From contig NZ_SJER01000005.1 in the NCBI RefSeq assembly GCF_004785955.1, forward strand, positions 186,001 to 250,000: 64,000 nucleotides of DNA, in the 5' to 3' direction. The position numbers and the translations under genes were made by a program. Shown piece by piece: positions 17,631-26,631 of this stretch (within the stretch, counting starts at the first letter, position 1; each line of letters begins with the position of its first letter). The notes under the pieces are model-generated. The model made no database searches, was not told the origin of the DNA, and worked only from the letters and a program-made list of their open reading frames with translations. Source of the DNA: Halostella litorea. GTDB taxonomy: Archaea; Halobacteriota; Halobacteria; Halobacteriales; Natronoarchaeaceae.

Positions 17631-18191
17631 ATGGTAGACGTGATGGGACACTTCGGGATGGCGCTGCTGTGGGCGGCCCCGGCCTGGATACTTTGGGACG
17701 GTCGCGTCAGCCTGGCGTTCGTCGGCTTCGCGCTCGTGACGGCGATGCTCCCCGACGTCGACCTCGTGTTGCGGTCGTTCACCCCGGTGACCCACCACGG
17801 CATCACGCACACGCTGGTGTTCGTGGTGACCGCGTCAGTCCTCACGGGCATCGCGGTGGAGTACGGCCTGCGGGACCGCCTCGACCGGTCGCTGCTCGGG
17901 CCGCGCGGGTACGAGGCGGCCCGCGGCGGCCTGTTTCTGTTCGCCACGGCCGGCCTGCTGGTCGGCGGGGTGAGCCACCTCTTCGCCGACACGCTGTCCA
18001 CGCCCGACATCGCCGCCCCGCTGAACCCGTTCTGGCCGTTCTTCGACAGGCCGTACTCGATCGACCTGATCTGGTACAACTCGCCGTGGTGGAACGTCGG
18101 CCTCCTGTCGGTGGCGGTGGCGGTCCACCTCGTGCTGGCCTACCGGGACCTCCGGATCGACCACCCGTACACGATCGGGAGGCGAACGTGA
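17631..18191 (+). CDS. Membrane-bound metal-dependent hydrolase (YdjM-like)
   Basis: This 186-residue membrane protein has about four helices and the His/Asp motifs of the YdjM/DUF457 family: MGHFGMALLW near the start, AMLPDVDLVL, THHGITHTLVFV and GGVSHLFADTLST. The conserved His and Asp residues on the membrane face are thought to bind metal. The physiological substrate is unknown. A strongly aromatic loop (FWPFFDRPYSIDLIWYNSPW) precedes the last helix, as in other members. Confidence 0.88.
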   Translation: MVDVMGHFGMALLWAAPAWILWDGRVSLAFVGFALVTAMLPDVDLVLRSFTPVTHHGITHTLVFVVTASVLTGIAVEYGLRDRLDRSLLGPRGYEAARGGLFLFATAGLLVGGVSHLFADTLSTPDIAAPLNPFWPFFDRPYSIDLIWYNSPWWNVGLLSVAVAVHLVLAYRDLRIDHPYTIGRRT

Positions 18192-18210
18192 CCGCGTGAG
18201 CGGGCAGGTG

Positions 18211-19392
18211 TCAGTGCTCGACCCGCTCCGCCCGTTCTGCCGCCCGCTCGGCCCGCTCGAACAGGTCGTCGGGCTCCGCCCGGCGCAGCGGGTCGATCCG
18301 CGCGTTCGTCTCGGCCTGGTCCGGGGCGAAGCGGTTGCAGCCCGCGGGGATGGTCGAATCGCGGAACGTGCCGATCTCGCGGGCGCGCTCGACGATGTCC
18401 TGCTTGTCGAGCGTCAGCAGCGGCCGGTGGACGGGGAGGTCGGCCGCGCGGCTGGTGACGCCGAAGTTCCGCGCGGTCTGGCTCGACTTCTGGCCGATCG
18501 CCTCGCCCGTGACGAGCCCGTGTGCCCCCTCCATCTCGGCGATCCGCTCGCCGACGCGGTAGAGGAACCGGCGGAAGGCGAGCATCCGGCCCTGTTCCAT
18601 CGTCCCGGCGAGCAGGGAAACGGTGTCGCCGCCGTCCACCCGGTAGGGCCGCAGGTCGAAGTTCGGCGCGAGGTCGGCGAGCGTGCGGACCGTCTCCATC
18701 GCGCGGGCCTCGTGGTCGGGGCCGCCGTAGTCGCCCAGGTCGACGTACACCGGGACCACCGGCGCGCCGCGTTTCATCGCCTCGTAGGCGGCCACCGGCG
18801 AGTCGATGCCGCCGCTCACCAGCGCCACGAGCGGTGCCTGGCTCCCGAGCGGCAGGCCGCCGGGGCCGGGGCGCTTTTCGAGGAAGACGAAGGCGTCGCC
18901 GTCCTCGCGACACTCCACGAAGAACGTCAGGTCGGGGTCGTCGAGGTCAACCTCGGGGTCGAACTCGTCGGCGACGGCCTCCCACACCGCGCGGCCGCCG
19001 AATTCCTCGACGTCCTCGCTCGTGAACGGCAGCGAGTCGCCGGCCCGGCGGGCGGCGACCGCGAACGTCCCGCCGTCGTACCGCTCGCGGGCCGTCCGGG
19101 CGAGCGCATCCGTGATGGCGTCGCGCTCGGCCGGAACGACGAGCGCGGGGCTCGCGGAGACGACGCCGAACGCGTCCGTCGCGGCGTCGGCCGCCGCCTC
19201 GACGGTCTCCGGGGTGGCGTGGACCAGCGGCCGCGTCCAGCGGTGCTCCACGTCGGCGTCGACGCCGCGGTCGGCCAGGAGCGCCTCGATGTTCGCCACG
19301 AGGCGTCGCTCCATGTCGCGCTGGACGCTCCCGCTCTTCTGGTTGACGTCGCCGTGGCGCACGACCACGGTGTCCGCTCCCGGCGGCTTCAT
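18211..19392 (-). CDS. thiI: tRNA sulfurtransferase ThiI
   Basis: This 393-residue enzyme makes 4-thiouridine at tRNA position 8 and can support thiamine thiazole synthesis. It has a ferredoxin-like and THUMP N-terminal half (about 1-165) and a PP-loop ATPase half with SGGIDSPVAAYEA. The C-terminal rhodanese domain of E. coli ThiI is absent, as is usual in archaea. The N-terminus (VVVRHGDVNQKSGSVQRDME) is typical, which supports the start. Confidence 0.94.
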   Translation of the reverse strand: MKPPGADTVVVRHGDVNQKSGSVQRDMERRLVANIEALLADRGVDADVEHRWTRPLVHATPETVEAAADAATDAFGVVSASPALVVPAERDAITDALARTARERYDGGTFAVAARRAGDSLPFTSEDVEEFGGRAVWEAVADEFDPEVDLDDPDLTFFVECREDGDAFVFLEKRPGPGGLPLGSQAPLVALVSGGIDSPVAAYEAMKRGAPVVPVYVDLGDYGGPDHEARAMETVRTLADLAPNFDLRPYRVDGGDTVSLLAGTMEQGRMLAFRRFLYRVGERIAEMEGAHGLVTGEAIGQKSSQTARNFGVTSRAADLPVHRPLLTLDKQDIVERAREIGTFRDSTIPAGCNRFAPDQAETNARIDPLRRAEPDDLFERAERAAERAERVEH

Positions 19393-19450
19393 GACCGCGG
19401 GTTGACGGTGGGGGGATAAACAGGCTTCGGGCGCGGGCCGACAGTCGAGG

Positions 19451-20494
19451 TCAGTCCGCCTTCCGGAGTTCGACGGTGAAGACCGCCCCGGTCGGCTCGT
19501 TGTCGGCGACGCGAACGCTCCCGCCGTACTCGGTGAGCAGCGACTCGACGAGGTGGAGCCCGATGCCGCTGCCGTGGCTCTCGGGGCCCCTCTCGCACTT
19601 GCCGAAGATCGCGTCCTTCCGCGCGTCGGGGATTCCGGGGCCGTCGTCGGCGACGTGGACGGCCACGCTCCCCGCCCGGTCCTCGAACGATATCTCGACG
19701 GTCGGCTCGTCGCGGTCGTTGTGCAACACGGCGTTGTTCAGGACGTTCCTGAACACCGACGACAGCATCTCGTCGGCCATCACGTCGACCGCGGGGATCT
19801 CGCCGGTGATCACGAACTCCGCCTCGGGGTACATCTCGCGGCGGCGCTCCAGTTCGTGGCGCAGCGTCGCACGGAGGTCCTGCGGCCCGACGCGGACCCC
19901 CTCGTCGTCGGTGATCGACTCTCCGTACTCCCGGGCGACCTCGGTGAGTTCGACGACGTGTTCGCCGGTCCGGACGATCTTCGACAGGGGCTCTTCGCCG
20001 GCCTCGTCGACGTGGTCCCCGAGGACGTCCGCCCACCCGAGGATGATGTTCATGTCGTTCCGGATGTCGTGGCGGACGACCTGGTTCAGCGCTTCGAGTT
20101 CGCGCTCGCGTCGCTTCTGGTCGGTGATGTCCGTCGAGATGCCGATGATCTCGGCGAGTTCCCCGCCGTCGCGGATCGGGACGTGCTGCGTCTGGACCCA
20201 GCGGATCGCCCCGTCGGCGTCGAGGATGCGGGCGACGTACGACGACCTGGAGACGTCCTCCGGCGGCTGTCGGATGGCCGCCCTGACCCGGTCGCGGTCG
20301 GCGGGGTGGATGGTCTCGATCAGGCGGTCGACGTCGGTCTCGATCTCCGCTGCCGGGATCCCCCAGATGTCCTCGAACCCGGCGCTGATGTAGTCGAACT
20401 CCCCCGGTTCGGAGACGGTCCAGACCGCGACGTCACCGAGGTGGTCCACCAGGGACCGAAAATCGCTTCGCGTACCGAGGGCCGAGTTCTTCAT
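19451..20494 (-). CDS. PAS-domain sensor histidine kinase
   Basis: This 347-residue soluble kinase has a PAS domain (about 12-125) ending in GISTDITDQKRRE, a dimerisation helix with the phosphoacceptor His142 in VVRHDIRNDMNIILGWAD, and a HATPase domain (about 235-347) with the N box NVLNNAVLHN, G1 box DDGPGI and GSGIGLHLVE. There are no membrane segments, so the signal is likely cytoplasmic. No response regulator lies beside it, which is common in haloarchaea. Confidence 0.93.
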   Translation of the reverse strand: MKNSALGTRSDFRSLVDHLGDVAVWTVSEPGEFDYISAGFEDIWGIPAAEIETDVDRLIETIHPADRDRVRAAIRQPPEDVSRSSYVARILDADGAIRWVQTQHVPIRDGGELAEIIGISTDITDQKRRERELEALNQVVRHDIRNDMNIILGWADVLGDHVDEAGEEPLSKIVRTGEHVVELTEVAREYGESITDDEGVRVGPQDLRATLRHELERRREMYPEAEFVITGEIPAVDVMADEMLSSVFRNVLNNAVLHNDRDEPTVEISFEDRAGSVAVHVADDGPGIPDARKDAIFGKCERGPESHGSGIGLHLVESLLTEYGGSVRVADNEPTGAVFTVELRKAD

Positions 20495-20602
20495 GCCCGG
20501 TAAACTGTCGGAGAGACAATAACTGCTTTGGCGGCTCTTGCGGGTAGCCGCTCGGCCGATCCGTCGCGTTCGGACACACCGGCCCGAGGGAGGAGTCGCC
20601 GT

Positions 20603-21808
20603 TCAGAACGTCGACAGTTCGCCCTCGATGACGCGCTCGGTCACGTCCGTGACGGCGGCCAGTTCCTCGTCGACGATGGCGGCCACGTCGTCCTCGATGT
20701 CGGCGACCGTGACGCCGTCCTCCGGCACGACGTCCACGTCGGCGACGTGTGGCTGGTCGATGGGGCGGCCGATCTGGCTGAGCAGGCGCACTCGCAGGTC
20801 GCGGATGCCGTCGACCTCGGCGACGACGCTCTCGGCGATCCGGGTCGACAGCAGGTTGTAGATCTTCCCGATGTGGTTGACGGGGTTCTTGCCGCTGGTC
20901 GCCTCCATGCTCATCGAGCGGTTCGGCGTGATGAGGCCGTTGGCGCGGTTGCCCCGCCCCACGGAGCCGTCGTCGCCCTGCTCGGCGCTGGTGCCGGTCG
21001 TCGTGAGGTAGATGGAGCCGTCCTCGTAGTCGTCGGCGGTGTTGACGTGGACCGAGACGTCGCGGTCGGTGTAGTCGGCCGCGAGCGCCTCGACGTGGTC
21101 GCGGATCCCCTCGACCGCCGCGTCGTACTCCTCCAGGTCCGCGACGTGGCTGTCGACGATGGCCGCGGCGACGGTGACGTCGATGTGGTCGCCCTGGCGC
21201 TTGCCCATGATCTTCACGTCCGGGCCGACCGCGGGGTTGGCCTCGGCGTAGTCGCCGGTGAGGCTCCGCTCGGCGTTGAGGACGATCCGCTCGGTCTCGG
21301 TCAGGGGCGCGTGGCCGACGCCGAAGGAGGTGTCGTTGGCCATCGGCACGGTCCGCCCCTCCTCGCCGAACACCTCCTGGAGGTCGCCGCTGCCCTCGCC
21401 GAGTTTCACGTCGAGGATGATGTCGGTGCCCACGTCGAGTTCGGGGAAGTTCTCGGAGAGGTACTCGCGGGCGGCCCGGAGCGCGATGGTCTCGGCGGGG
21501 ATGCGCGTGCCCTCGTACTCCTTGGTCGCGCGGCCGACGATGAGGAGGTAGATCGGGTCGATGACCTCGCCGCCGCCGAACTCTGGGGCCGCGGTGCCGG
21601 CGACCAGTTGGGTCTCGTCGGTGTTGTAGTGCAACACCTTGCCGACGCGGTCGATGTACTCGCGGGCCAGCGCGCCCGAGACGCTCTCGGCGATGCCGTC
21701 GCAGATGGAGTCGGGATGCCCGAGGCCCTTCCGCTCGACGATCTCCACTTCCTGGTCCTCGACTGCCCGCCGGTCGATGGACTCGACCGCGATGTTCCGC
21801 TCGCTCAT
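20603..21808 (-). CDS. mat: S-adenosylmethionine synthetase, archaeal type
   Basis: This 401-residue enzyme makes S-adenosylmethionine from methionine and ATP. It belongs to the archaeal class of methionine adenosyltransferases and has the signatures [47 protein letters not shown] and [19 protein letters not shown]. The length is typical. A TATA-like gttatagaa near 21826-21834 sits about 25 bases before the ATG, so the transcript is probably leaderless. Confidence 0.97.
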   Translation of the reverse strand: MSERNIAVESIDRRAVEDQEVEIVERKGLGHPDSICDGIAESVSGALAREYIDRVGKVLHYNTDETQLVAGTAAPEFGGGEVIDPIYLLIVGRATKEYEGTRIPAETIALRAAREYLSENFPELDVGTDIILDVKLGEGSGDLQEVFGEEGRTVPMANDTSFGVGHAPLTETERIVLNAERSLTGDYAEANPAVGPDVKIMGKRQGDHIDVTVAAAIVDSHVADLEEYDAAVEGIRDHVEALAADYTDRDVSVHVNTADDYEDGSIYLTTTGTSAEQGDDGSVGRGNRANGLITPNRSMSMEATSGKNPVNHIGKIYNLLSTRIAESVVAEVDGIRDLRVRLLSQIGRPIDQPHVADVDVVPEDGVTVADIEDDVAAIVDEELAAVTDVTERVIEGELSTF

Positions 21809-21896
21809 TGCCGGACGTACTTGTTTGGAGGTTCTATAACTTGCGGAAACCCCCGTCGGCGGGAAAATGCCGTTGAGTAATGCGAACGACGGGAGA

Positions 21897-22436
21897 TCAG
21901 CCGAGGAGGAGTCCGAGGTAGGACGTCCGGATCCCCTCGTCCGGGTCCAGTCCGAGGCGGTCGAGCAGGTCGAACGCCCCCTCGCGGGCGGCGTCGACGC
22001 CCGCCTCGTCGGTCTCGGTCTCGACCTCGACGAACTCGCCGAGCCCATCGACCGCGTCGAGCGTGACGACGTAGTCGCCGACCGCGTAGCGCTCCCGCTC
22101 CTTGCGGACGGTCGCCGCCGGGTCGAAACCCAGTCCGTCGAGGACGGCGGCCATCGTCTCGCCGTCAGCGACGCCCGTCTCGAACTCCTCGCGAGTCTTC
22201 GACGCGTCGTCGACGAGCGGCCCCTTGTACGTGACCCGCGCCTCGCAGTCGTCGGCGTCGGCCGGCCGCTCCCGGCGGATCCGCAGCGCCTCGTCGGTCG
22301 CCGCGAAGTCCCGGTGGGGCGCGTCGTAGTAGGTGTCTTCCTGCACGACCCTGCCGACGCGTTCGCCCCCGATATCGCCGAGCCGGTCCCGGACGGCGTC
22401 GTGGTCGGCCCGGACCTTCACCTCCACCTCGTACAT
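21897..22436 (-). CDS. cyaB: CYTH-domain protein (class IV adenylate cyclase type)
   Basis: This 179-residue protein has the CYTH fold signature, with the ExExK motif at Glu3, Glu5 and Lys7 (YEVEVKVRA) and the paired motifs YYDAPHRDF, ALRIRRERP, VTYKGP and KERERYAVGDYVVTLD. CYTH enzymes act on triphosphates, as class IV adenylate cyclases or thiamine and inorganic triphosphatases. Archaeal CyaB-like proteins are often named cyclases, but their true substrate is open. Confidence 0.88.
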   Translation of the reverse strand: MYEVEVKVRADHDAVRDRLGDIGGERVGRVVQEDTYYDAPHRDFAATDEALRIRRERPADADDCEARVTYKGPLVDDASKTREEFETGVADGETMAAVLDGLGFDPAATVRKERERYAVGDYVVTLDAVDGLGEFVEVETETDEAGVDAAREGAFDLLDRLGLDPDEGIRTSYLGLLLG

Positions 22437-22510
22437 GCACGGGCGGACGCCGACCCGCCGGATAAGCGTGACCGTTTCAGCCGGGAGCGGCCTCCGCGCG
22501 GGAAAACGTG

Positions 22511-22520
22511 GTCCTTAAAT
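22511..22520 (+). promoter_or_regulatory. TATA-like element of the FKBP gene
   Basis: The stretch gtccttaaat lies about 28 bases before the ATG at 22544, in line with a leaderless transcript. Confidence 0.5.
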
Positions 22521-22543
22521 GGCGACCGACAGTGGTAGAAGGT

Positions 22544-23491
22544 ATGAGCGAGGAACCAGAGGCCGACACGGCCGATGAAGCGGACGCCACCGAGGGCGAG
22601 GAAGACGTCGAGCAGGAGGAAGGACTCCAGCAGGGTGACTTCGTCCGCCTCGACTACACCGCACGCACCGCCGACGGCGGCCAGCTCGTCGACACGACCG
22701 ACCCCGAGGTCGCCGAGGAGGAGGGCGTCGACGACCAGCAGACCACGTTCGAGCCCCGCGTCGTCGTGCTCGGCGAGGGTCACATCTTCGAGGACGTCGA
22801 GGAGGACATCTACGGCGAGGACGTCGGCGCGTCCGGCTCCGTGACCGTCCCCGCCGAGGACGCGTTCGGCGAGCACGACGAGGAGGAGGTCCGCACCGTC
22901 AGCGCCGACAAGATCCCCGAGGACGACCGCTACCCCGGCGCGCACGTCGACGTCGACGGCCAGCACGGCCACGTCGAGACGATCATCGGCGGCCGCGCCC
23001 GCGTCGACTTCAACCACCCGCTCGCCGGCGAGGACGTCGAGTACGAGTACGAGGTGCTCGAGGAGGTCGAGGACCGCGTCGAGAAGGCCCAGGGCCTGAT
23101 CGGCATGTACGTCGACGCCGACCTCGAGATGTGGATCGAGACCGACGAGGTCGAGGAGGAGGTCGAGGTCGAATCCGACGAGGACGCCGAACCCGAGTTC
23201 GAGACCGAGACCGTCGAGAAGGAGACGCTGTACATCGAGTCCACGCCCCAGCTGGCGATGAACCAGCAGTGGATGATGTCGAAACAGCAGGTCGCACAGG
23301 ACGTCGTCGACCGGCTCGACATCGACCGCATCATCGTGCAGGAGACCCTCGGCGAGGGCCCCGGCATGATGGGCGGGATGCCCGGCATGATGGGCGGCGG
23401 CATGGGCGGCGGCGACATCGAGGACGCGCTCGAGGACGCCGACGTCGACGCCGACGAGATCGTCGAGGAGCTCGAGGACGTCGAGGAGTAA
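22544..23491 (+). CDS. slyD: FKBP-type peptidyl-prolyl isomerase with C-terminal extension
   Basis: This very acidic 315-residue protein has an FKBP domain from about residue 28 (GDFVRLDYTARTADGGQLVD) with a SlyD-type insert-in-flap domain, then a further domain after residue 170. Near the C-terminus (272-290) is a Gly-Met run (GPGMMGGMPGMMGGGMGGG), like the flexible tails of chaperonins, and then an acidic end. It should catalyse prolyl isomerisation and act as a chaperone. The in-frame ATG at 22508 would put the start before the promoter and is rejected. Confidence 0.93.
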   Translation: MSEEPEADTADEADATEGEEDVEQEEGLQQGDFVRLDYTARTADGGQLVDTTDPEVAEEEGVDDQQTTFEPRVVVLGEGHIFEDVEEDIYGEDVGASGSVTVPAEDAFGEHDEEEVRTVSADKIPEDDRYPGAHVDVDGQHGHVETIIGGRARVDFNHPLAGEDVEYEYEVLEEVEDRVEKAQGLIGMYVDADLEMWIETDEVEEEVEVESDEDAEPEFETETVEKETLYIESTPQLAMNQQWMMSKQQVAQDVVDRLDIDRIIVQETLGEGPGMMGGMPGMMGGGMGGGDIEDALEDADVDADEIVEELEDVEE

Positions 23492-23617
23492 TCGCCGACG
23501 CGGTCGCGACGTATTTTCGCGGTACCGACGGAACTCATCGAAGAGCGGCGGGTGTCGGCACCGAATCGGCGGTCACCGACCGGCCAGCGGGAGGCCGACC
23601 GGGGGGACTCCGCCGCC

Positions 23618-24244
23618 CTACGCGATGTCGCGGCTGGTGTCTATCGCCACTTCCTCGGTGAGTTCAAGCTTGATCGTCTCGCCCAGCGCCTGGCCGCCCC
23701 GGAACTTGGGGACGGCGAGGCGGTTCACCATGTCGGTGCCCTCGACGCGCGTGTCGAGGTCGAACACCACGTCGGCCATGTGCTCGGTCGCGTCGCGGTT
23801 TCGGGGCACGTCGTGCCCGTCGAGGCAGTGAAGGATGGCGATGGAGCCGGTGTTGACCATCTGTGTCTGGAGTTCGTTGAGAAACGTCCGGAACCGGGGC
23901 CGGTCGCGCCGTTCGAGCGGGTCGACCGGGTCGATGATCAGGTTCGCGCCCTCGGGGAGCGCGCGGATGAGGCGGTTGGCCTCGTCGAGGGGCTCGCTCC
24001 CCCCGACGTCGCGGACGGTCGGGTTGCCGGTCGACGTGTTCGTCGCGTCGATGGCGTCCTTGACCGCCTGGTCGGACCGGTGGGTGGTGAGGTACAGCGT
24101 CCCCCGCGCGGCGGTCAGTTCGTACAGCAACAGTTCCGACTGACTCGCCGGCGACGCGGTGAGCGCGACGATGTTGCCCTCGGGAACCCCACCGTTTAGC
24201 TTCCTGTCGAGGACGTCGATGCCCGTCTTCAACCGGCTCCCCAT
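23618..24244 (-). CDS. RAD55/KaiC-like protein with degenerate Walker A
   Basis: This 208-residue protein has the RecA-fold layout of haloarchaeal KaiC/RAD55 relatives: GIDVLDRKLNGGVPEGNIVA at 8-27 and a Walker B strand (ANLIIDPVDPLE). The P-loop that should read GxxxxGKT is replaced by TASPASQSELLL (29-40), so there is no Lys-Thr to bind phosphate. It is probably not a normal ATPase. Such proteins often sit with signalling genes, but no partner is evident here. The ATG at 24244 is preferred over an in-frame TTG at 24256. Confidence 0.83.
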   Translation of the reverse strand: MGSRLKTGIDVLDRKLNGGVPEGNIVALTASPASQSELLLYELTAARGTLYLTTHRSDQAVKDAIDATNTSTGNPTVRDVGGSEPLDEANRLIRALPEGANLIIDPVDPLERRDRPRFRTFLNELQTQMVNTGSIAILHCLDGHDVPRNRDATEHMADVVFDLDTRVEGTDMVNRLAVPKFRGGQALGETIKLELTEEVAIDTSRDIA

Positions 24245-24325
24245 GCTACGACTCAAAATACGGGGCCGACCCCATAACCTTTTGCCTCTCCGAAAAGGGC
24301 GAAAAGGACCCCGCCGGGGCCGCGC

Positions 24326-24955
24326 TCATCCGTCGAGGTCGACGACCCGAACCGCCCGGCGGAACGCGGCGACCGTCGCCCGTGACCGGAGCGGTGCCTC
24401 GCCGCCGTCCGGGACCGCGACGGGTCGGTCGACGCCGAGCAGCCCTCCGACGCCGTCGGGCACGTCGTCCGTCCGGACCACGACCGCGCCGGCCGGCGGC
24501 GCGTCGAGTTCGCGCGCCATCGCCGCGGTCTTGGCGGCGTCGCGCAGGCTCTCCGGCGTGGGCAGCGAGACGAGCAGCGTCGCGTCGGCCGCCCGGAGCG
24601 GCGCGGCGGCGTCCGGTCCCGCGCCCGCCGGACAGTCGAGCAACACGTGACGGTCCGCTCCCCGCAACTCGGAGAGTGCGGCCGGGAGATCGAGGTCGGC
24701 TCCGGGCGACGCCGGAAAGATCCGGACGCCCCCCGTCGTCGGGTCCGGGTGAGCGGCGGCGGTGGCGTCCGGCCCCTCGACCGCGTCCGCGAGCGTCGGC
24801 TCCGCCGGGACCCCGGCGAGCGCGTGCAGGTTCGGCATGTCCCGGTCCGCGTCGACCGCGAGGACGCGCCGCCCGGCGTCGGCGAGCGCCCTGGCGAGGC
24901 CGAGCGCGGTCGTCGTCTTCCCACAGCCGCCCTTCCCGCCGGCGATAGCGATCAC
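24326..24955 (-). CDS. MinD/ParA-family ATPase
   Basis: This 209-residue deviant Walker A ATPase begins with GTG. The motif GGKGGCGKTTT at residues 6-16 includes the signature Lys8 and the P-loop Lys13, and DADRDMPNLHAL is the switch I region. It is shorter than MinD proteins that carry a C-terminal amphipathic helix, and no such helix is evident, so membrane cycling is uncertain. Haloarchaea have several MinD homologues; this one stands alone and is divergent from pyrB. Confidence 0.87.
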   Translation of the reverse strand: MIAIAGGKGGCGKTTTALGLARALADAGRRVLAVDADRDMPNLHALAGVPAEPTLADAVEGPDATAAAHPDPTTGGVRIFPASPGADLDLPAALSELRGADRHVLLDCPAGAGPDAAAPLRAADATLLVSLPTPESLRDAAKTAAMARELDAPPAGAVVVRTDDVPDGVGGLLGVDRPVAVPDGGEAPLRSRATVAAFRRAVRVVDLDG

Positions 24956-25057
24956 GTCCCCCCGTCGCCGCGGCTTCCGGTATCAACGTTCGCCCCGACC
25001 TGTCGCCCGGGGAACGGATGGAGGGATTCAAGGGGTCCCGGCGAGCGTCACTAGGCG

Positions 25058-25972
25058 ATGCGGCACGACCATCTCGTCACGGCGAAGCAGTTAACGCGGG
25101 CCGACGTCGAGACCGTCCTCGACCGGGCGGCGGAGATCGACGCCGACCCTGGGGCGTTTCGGGACCGACACGCCGGGGCACTGCTGGGCCTCCTCTTTTT
25201 CGAGCCGAGCACCCGGACGAAGATGAGCTTCGAGGCGGCGATAAAGCGCCTCGGCGGCGACGTCGTCGACATGGGGTCGGTCGAGTCGTCCAGCGTCAAG
25301 AAGGGCGAGAGCCTCGCCGACACCGTGCGGGTCATCGAGGGGTACGCCGACGCCCTCGTGCTCCGCCACCCGCGCCAGGGCGCGGCGAAGATGACCGGCG
25401 AGTACGTCGACGTGCCCCTGCTGAACGCGGGCGACGGCGCGGGCCACCACCCGACCCAGACCCTGCTCGACCTGTACACGATCCGCGAGAACGCCGGGCT
25501 CGACGACCTCACCATCGGCATCATGGGCGACCTGAAGTACGGCCGGACGGTCCACTCGCTTGCCCACGCGCTGACGAACTTCGACGCCCACCAACATTTC
25601 ATCAGCCCGGAGAGCCTCCAGCTCCCCCGGAGCGTCCGGTACGACCTCCACGAGGCCGGTGCGACCGTCCGGGAGCACACCGACCTGGAGGCGGTCCTGC
25701 CGGACCTCGACGTGCTGTACGTCACCCGGATCCAGCGCGAGCGGTTCCCCGACGAGAACGAGTATCACGCCATCGCCGGCGAGTACCAGGTCGACGCCGA
25801 CACGCTCGCGGCCGCCAGGGACGACCTCACCGTGATGCACCCGCTCCCGCGTGTCGACGAGATCGCCGCCGACGTCGACGACACCGACCACGCGACGTAC
25901 TTCGAGCAGGCCCACAACGGCGTGCCGGTCCGCATGGCCCTGCTCGACCTCCTCCTGGGTGATTCCGAATGA
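25058..25972 (+). CDS. pyrB: Aspartate carbamoyltransferase catalytic subunit
   Basis: This 304-residue enzyme condenses carbamoyl phosphate with aspartate in pyrimidine synthesis. The carbamoyl phosphate motif [12 protein letters not shown] is near residue 50, followed by [14 protein letters not shown], the substrate motif HPRQGAAKM, and [12 protein letters not shown]. The stop overlaps the pyrI start as ATGA, so the catalytic and regulatory chains are made together. Confidence 0.97.
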   Translation: MRHDHLVTAKQLTRADVETVLDRAAEIDADPGAFRDRHAGALLGLLFFEPSTRTKMSFEAAIKRLGGDVVDMGSVESSSVKKGESLADTVRVIEGYADALVLRHPRQGAAKMTGEYVDVPLLNAGDGAGHHPTQTLLDLYTIRENAGLDDLTIGIMGDLKYGRTVHSLAHALTNFDAHQHFISPESLQLPRSVRYDLHEAGATVREHTDLEAVLPDLDVLYVTRIQRERFPDENEYHAIAGEYQVDADTLAAARDDLTVMHPLPRVDEIAADVDDTDHATYFEQAHNGVPVRMALLDLLLGDSE

Positions 25973-26430
25973 GCGAGCACGAACTCCGCGTCAGCAAGAT
26001 CCGCGACGGCACCGTCATCGACCACATCCCCGGCGGGCAGGCGCTGAACGTCCTCGCCATCCTCGCCATCGACGGCAGCGGCGGCGAGGAGGTCAGCATC
26101 GGCATGAACGTCCCCAGCGACCGCCTCGGCCGCAAGGACATCGTGAAGGTCGAGGGCCGCGAACTGAGCCAGGACGAGGTAGATGTCCTCTCGCTCATCG
26201 CGCCCGACGCGACGATCAACATCGTCCGCGACTACGACGTCGTCGACAAGCACCGCCTCGAACGCCCCGAGGAGGTCACCGGCGTCCTGACGTGTCCGAA
26301 CCGCAACTGCATCAGCACGGACGACGAGCCGATCGACTCCCGGTTCGCCGTCCTCCCCGACGGCGTTCGGTGCGAGTACTGCGAGACGATCGTCCGGGAT
26401 AGCATCCCGGACCTCATCGACGCGGCGTAG
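25969..26430 (+). CDS. pyrI: Aspartate carbamoyltransferase regulatory subunit
   Basis: This 153-residue subunit binds nucleotide effectors in its N-terminal domain ([20 protein letters not shown]) and zinc in its C-terminal domain. The four zinc ligands are in the pairs CPNRNC and CEYC (RCEYCETIV). It assembles with PyrB trimers into the allosteric dodecamer. It overlaps pyrB by four bases. Confidence 0.97.
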   Translation: MSEHELRVSKIRDGTVIDHIPGGQALNVLAILAIDGSGGEEVSIGMNVPSDRLGRKDIVKVEGRELSQDEVDVLSLIAPDATINIVRDYDVVDKHRLERPEEVTGVLTCPNRNCISTDDEPIDSRFAVLPDGVRCEYCETIVRDSIPDLIDAA

Positions 26431-26446
26431 CTCGTCCCAGAAATTC

Positions 26447-26452
26447 TATATA
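26447..26452 (+). promoter_or_regulatory. TATA box of a 35-residue peptide gene
   Basis: The sequence tatata, within ttctatatacc, is a near-consensus archaeal TATA box. Its centre is about 25 bases before the ATG at 26475, the ideal leaderless spacing. Confidence 0.7.
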
Positions 26453-26474
26453 CCAGCGCCGCCTACATTAGGGC

Positions 26475-26582
26475 ATGTCAAGGAAAGTCAAGTTCCTGCT
26501 CGTCCTGGTCCTGATCGCGGTCGCCGTGAAGCTCTTCGCCGGCGGCGACGCCCCCGAGGAGATCGAGTACGACGAGCCGTAA
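26475..26582 (+). CDS. Tiny membrane peptide, 35 residues
   Basis: The frame encodes MSRKVKFLLVLVLIAVAVKL followed by an acidic tail ending in EIEYDEP. It has three basic residues, one membrane helix of about 14-18 residues and a negatively charged C-terminus, so the N-terminus should stay inside under the positive-inside rule. A strong TATA box sits exactly at leaderless distance, which supports a real, independently transcribed gene although it is too short for most gene finders. No homologue or function is known to me. Confidence 0.65.
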   Translation: MSRKVKFLLVLVLIAVAVKLFAGGDAPEEIEYDEP

Positions 26583-26631
26583 CGAACGGCGTAACGGAAC
26601 TTCTTACCGACGCCACCCCGTAGCGACGCCC

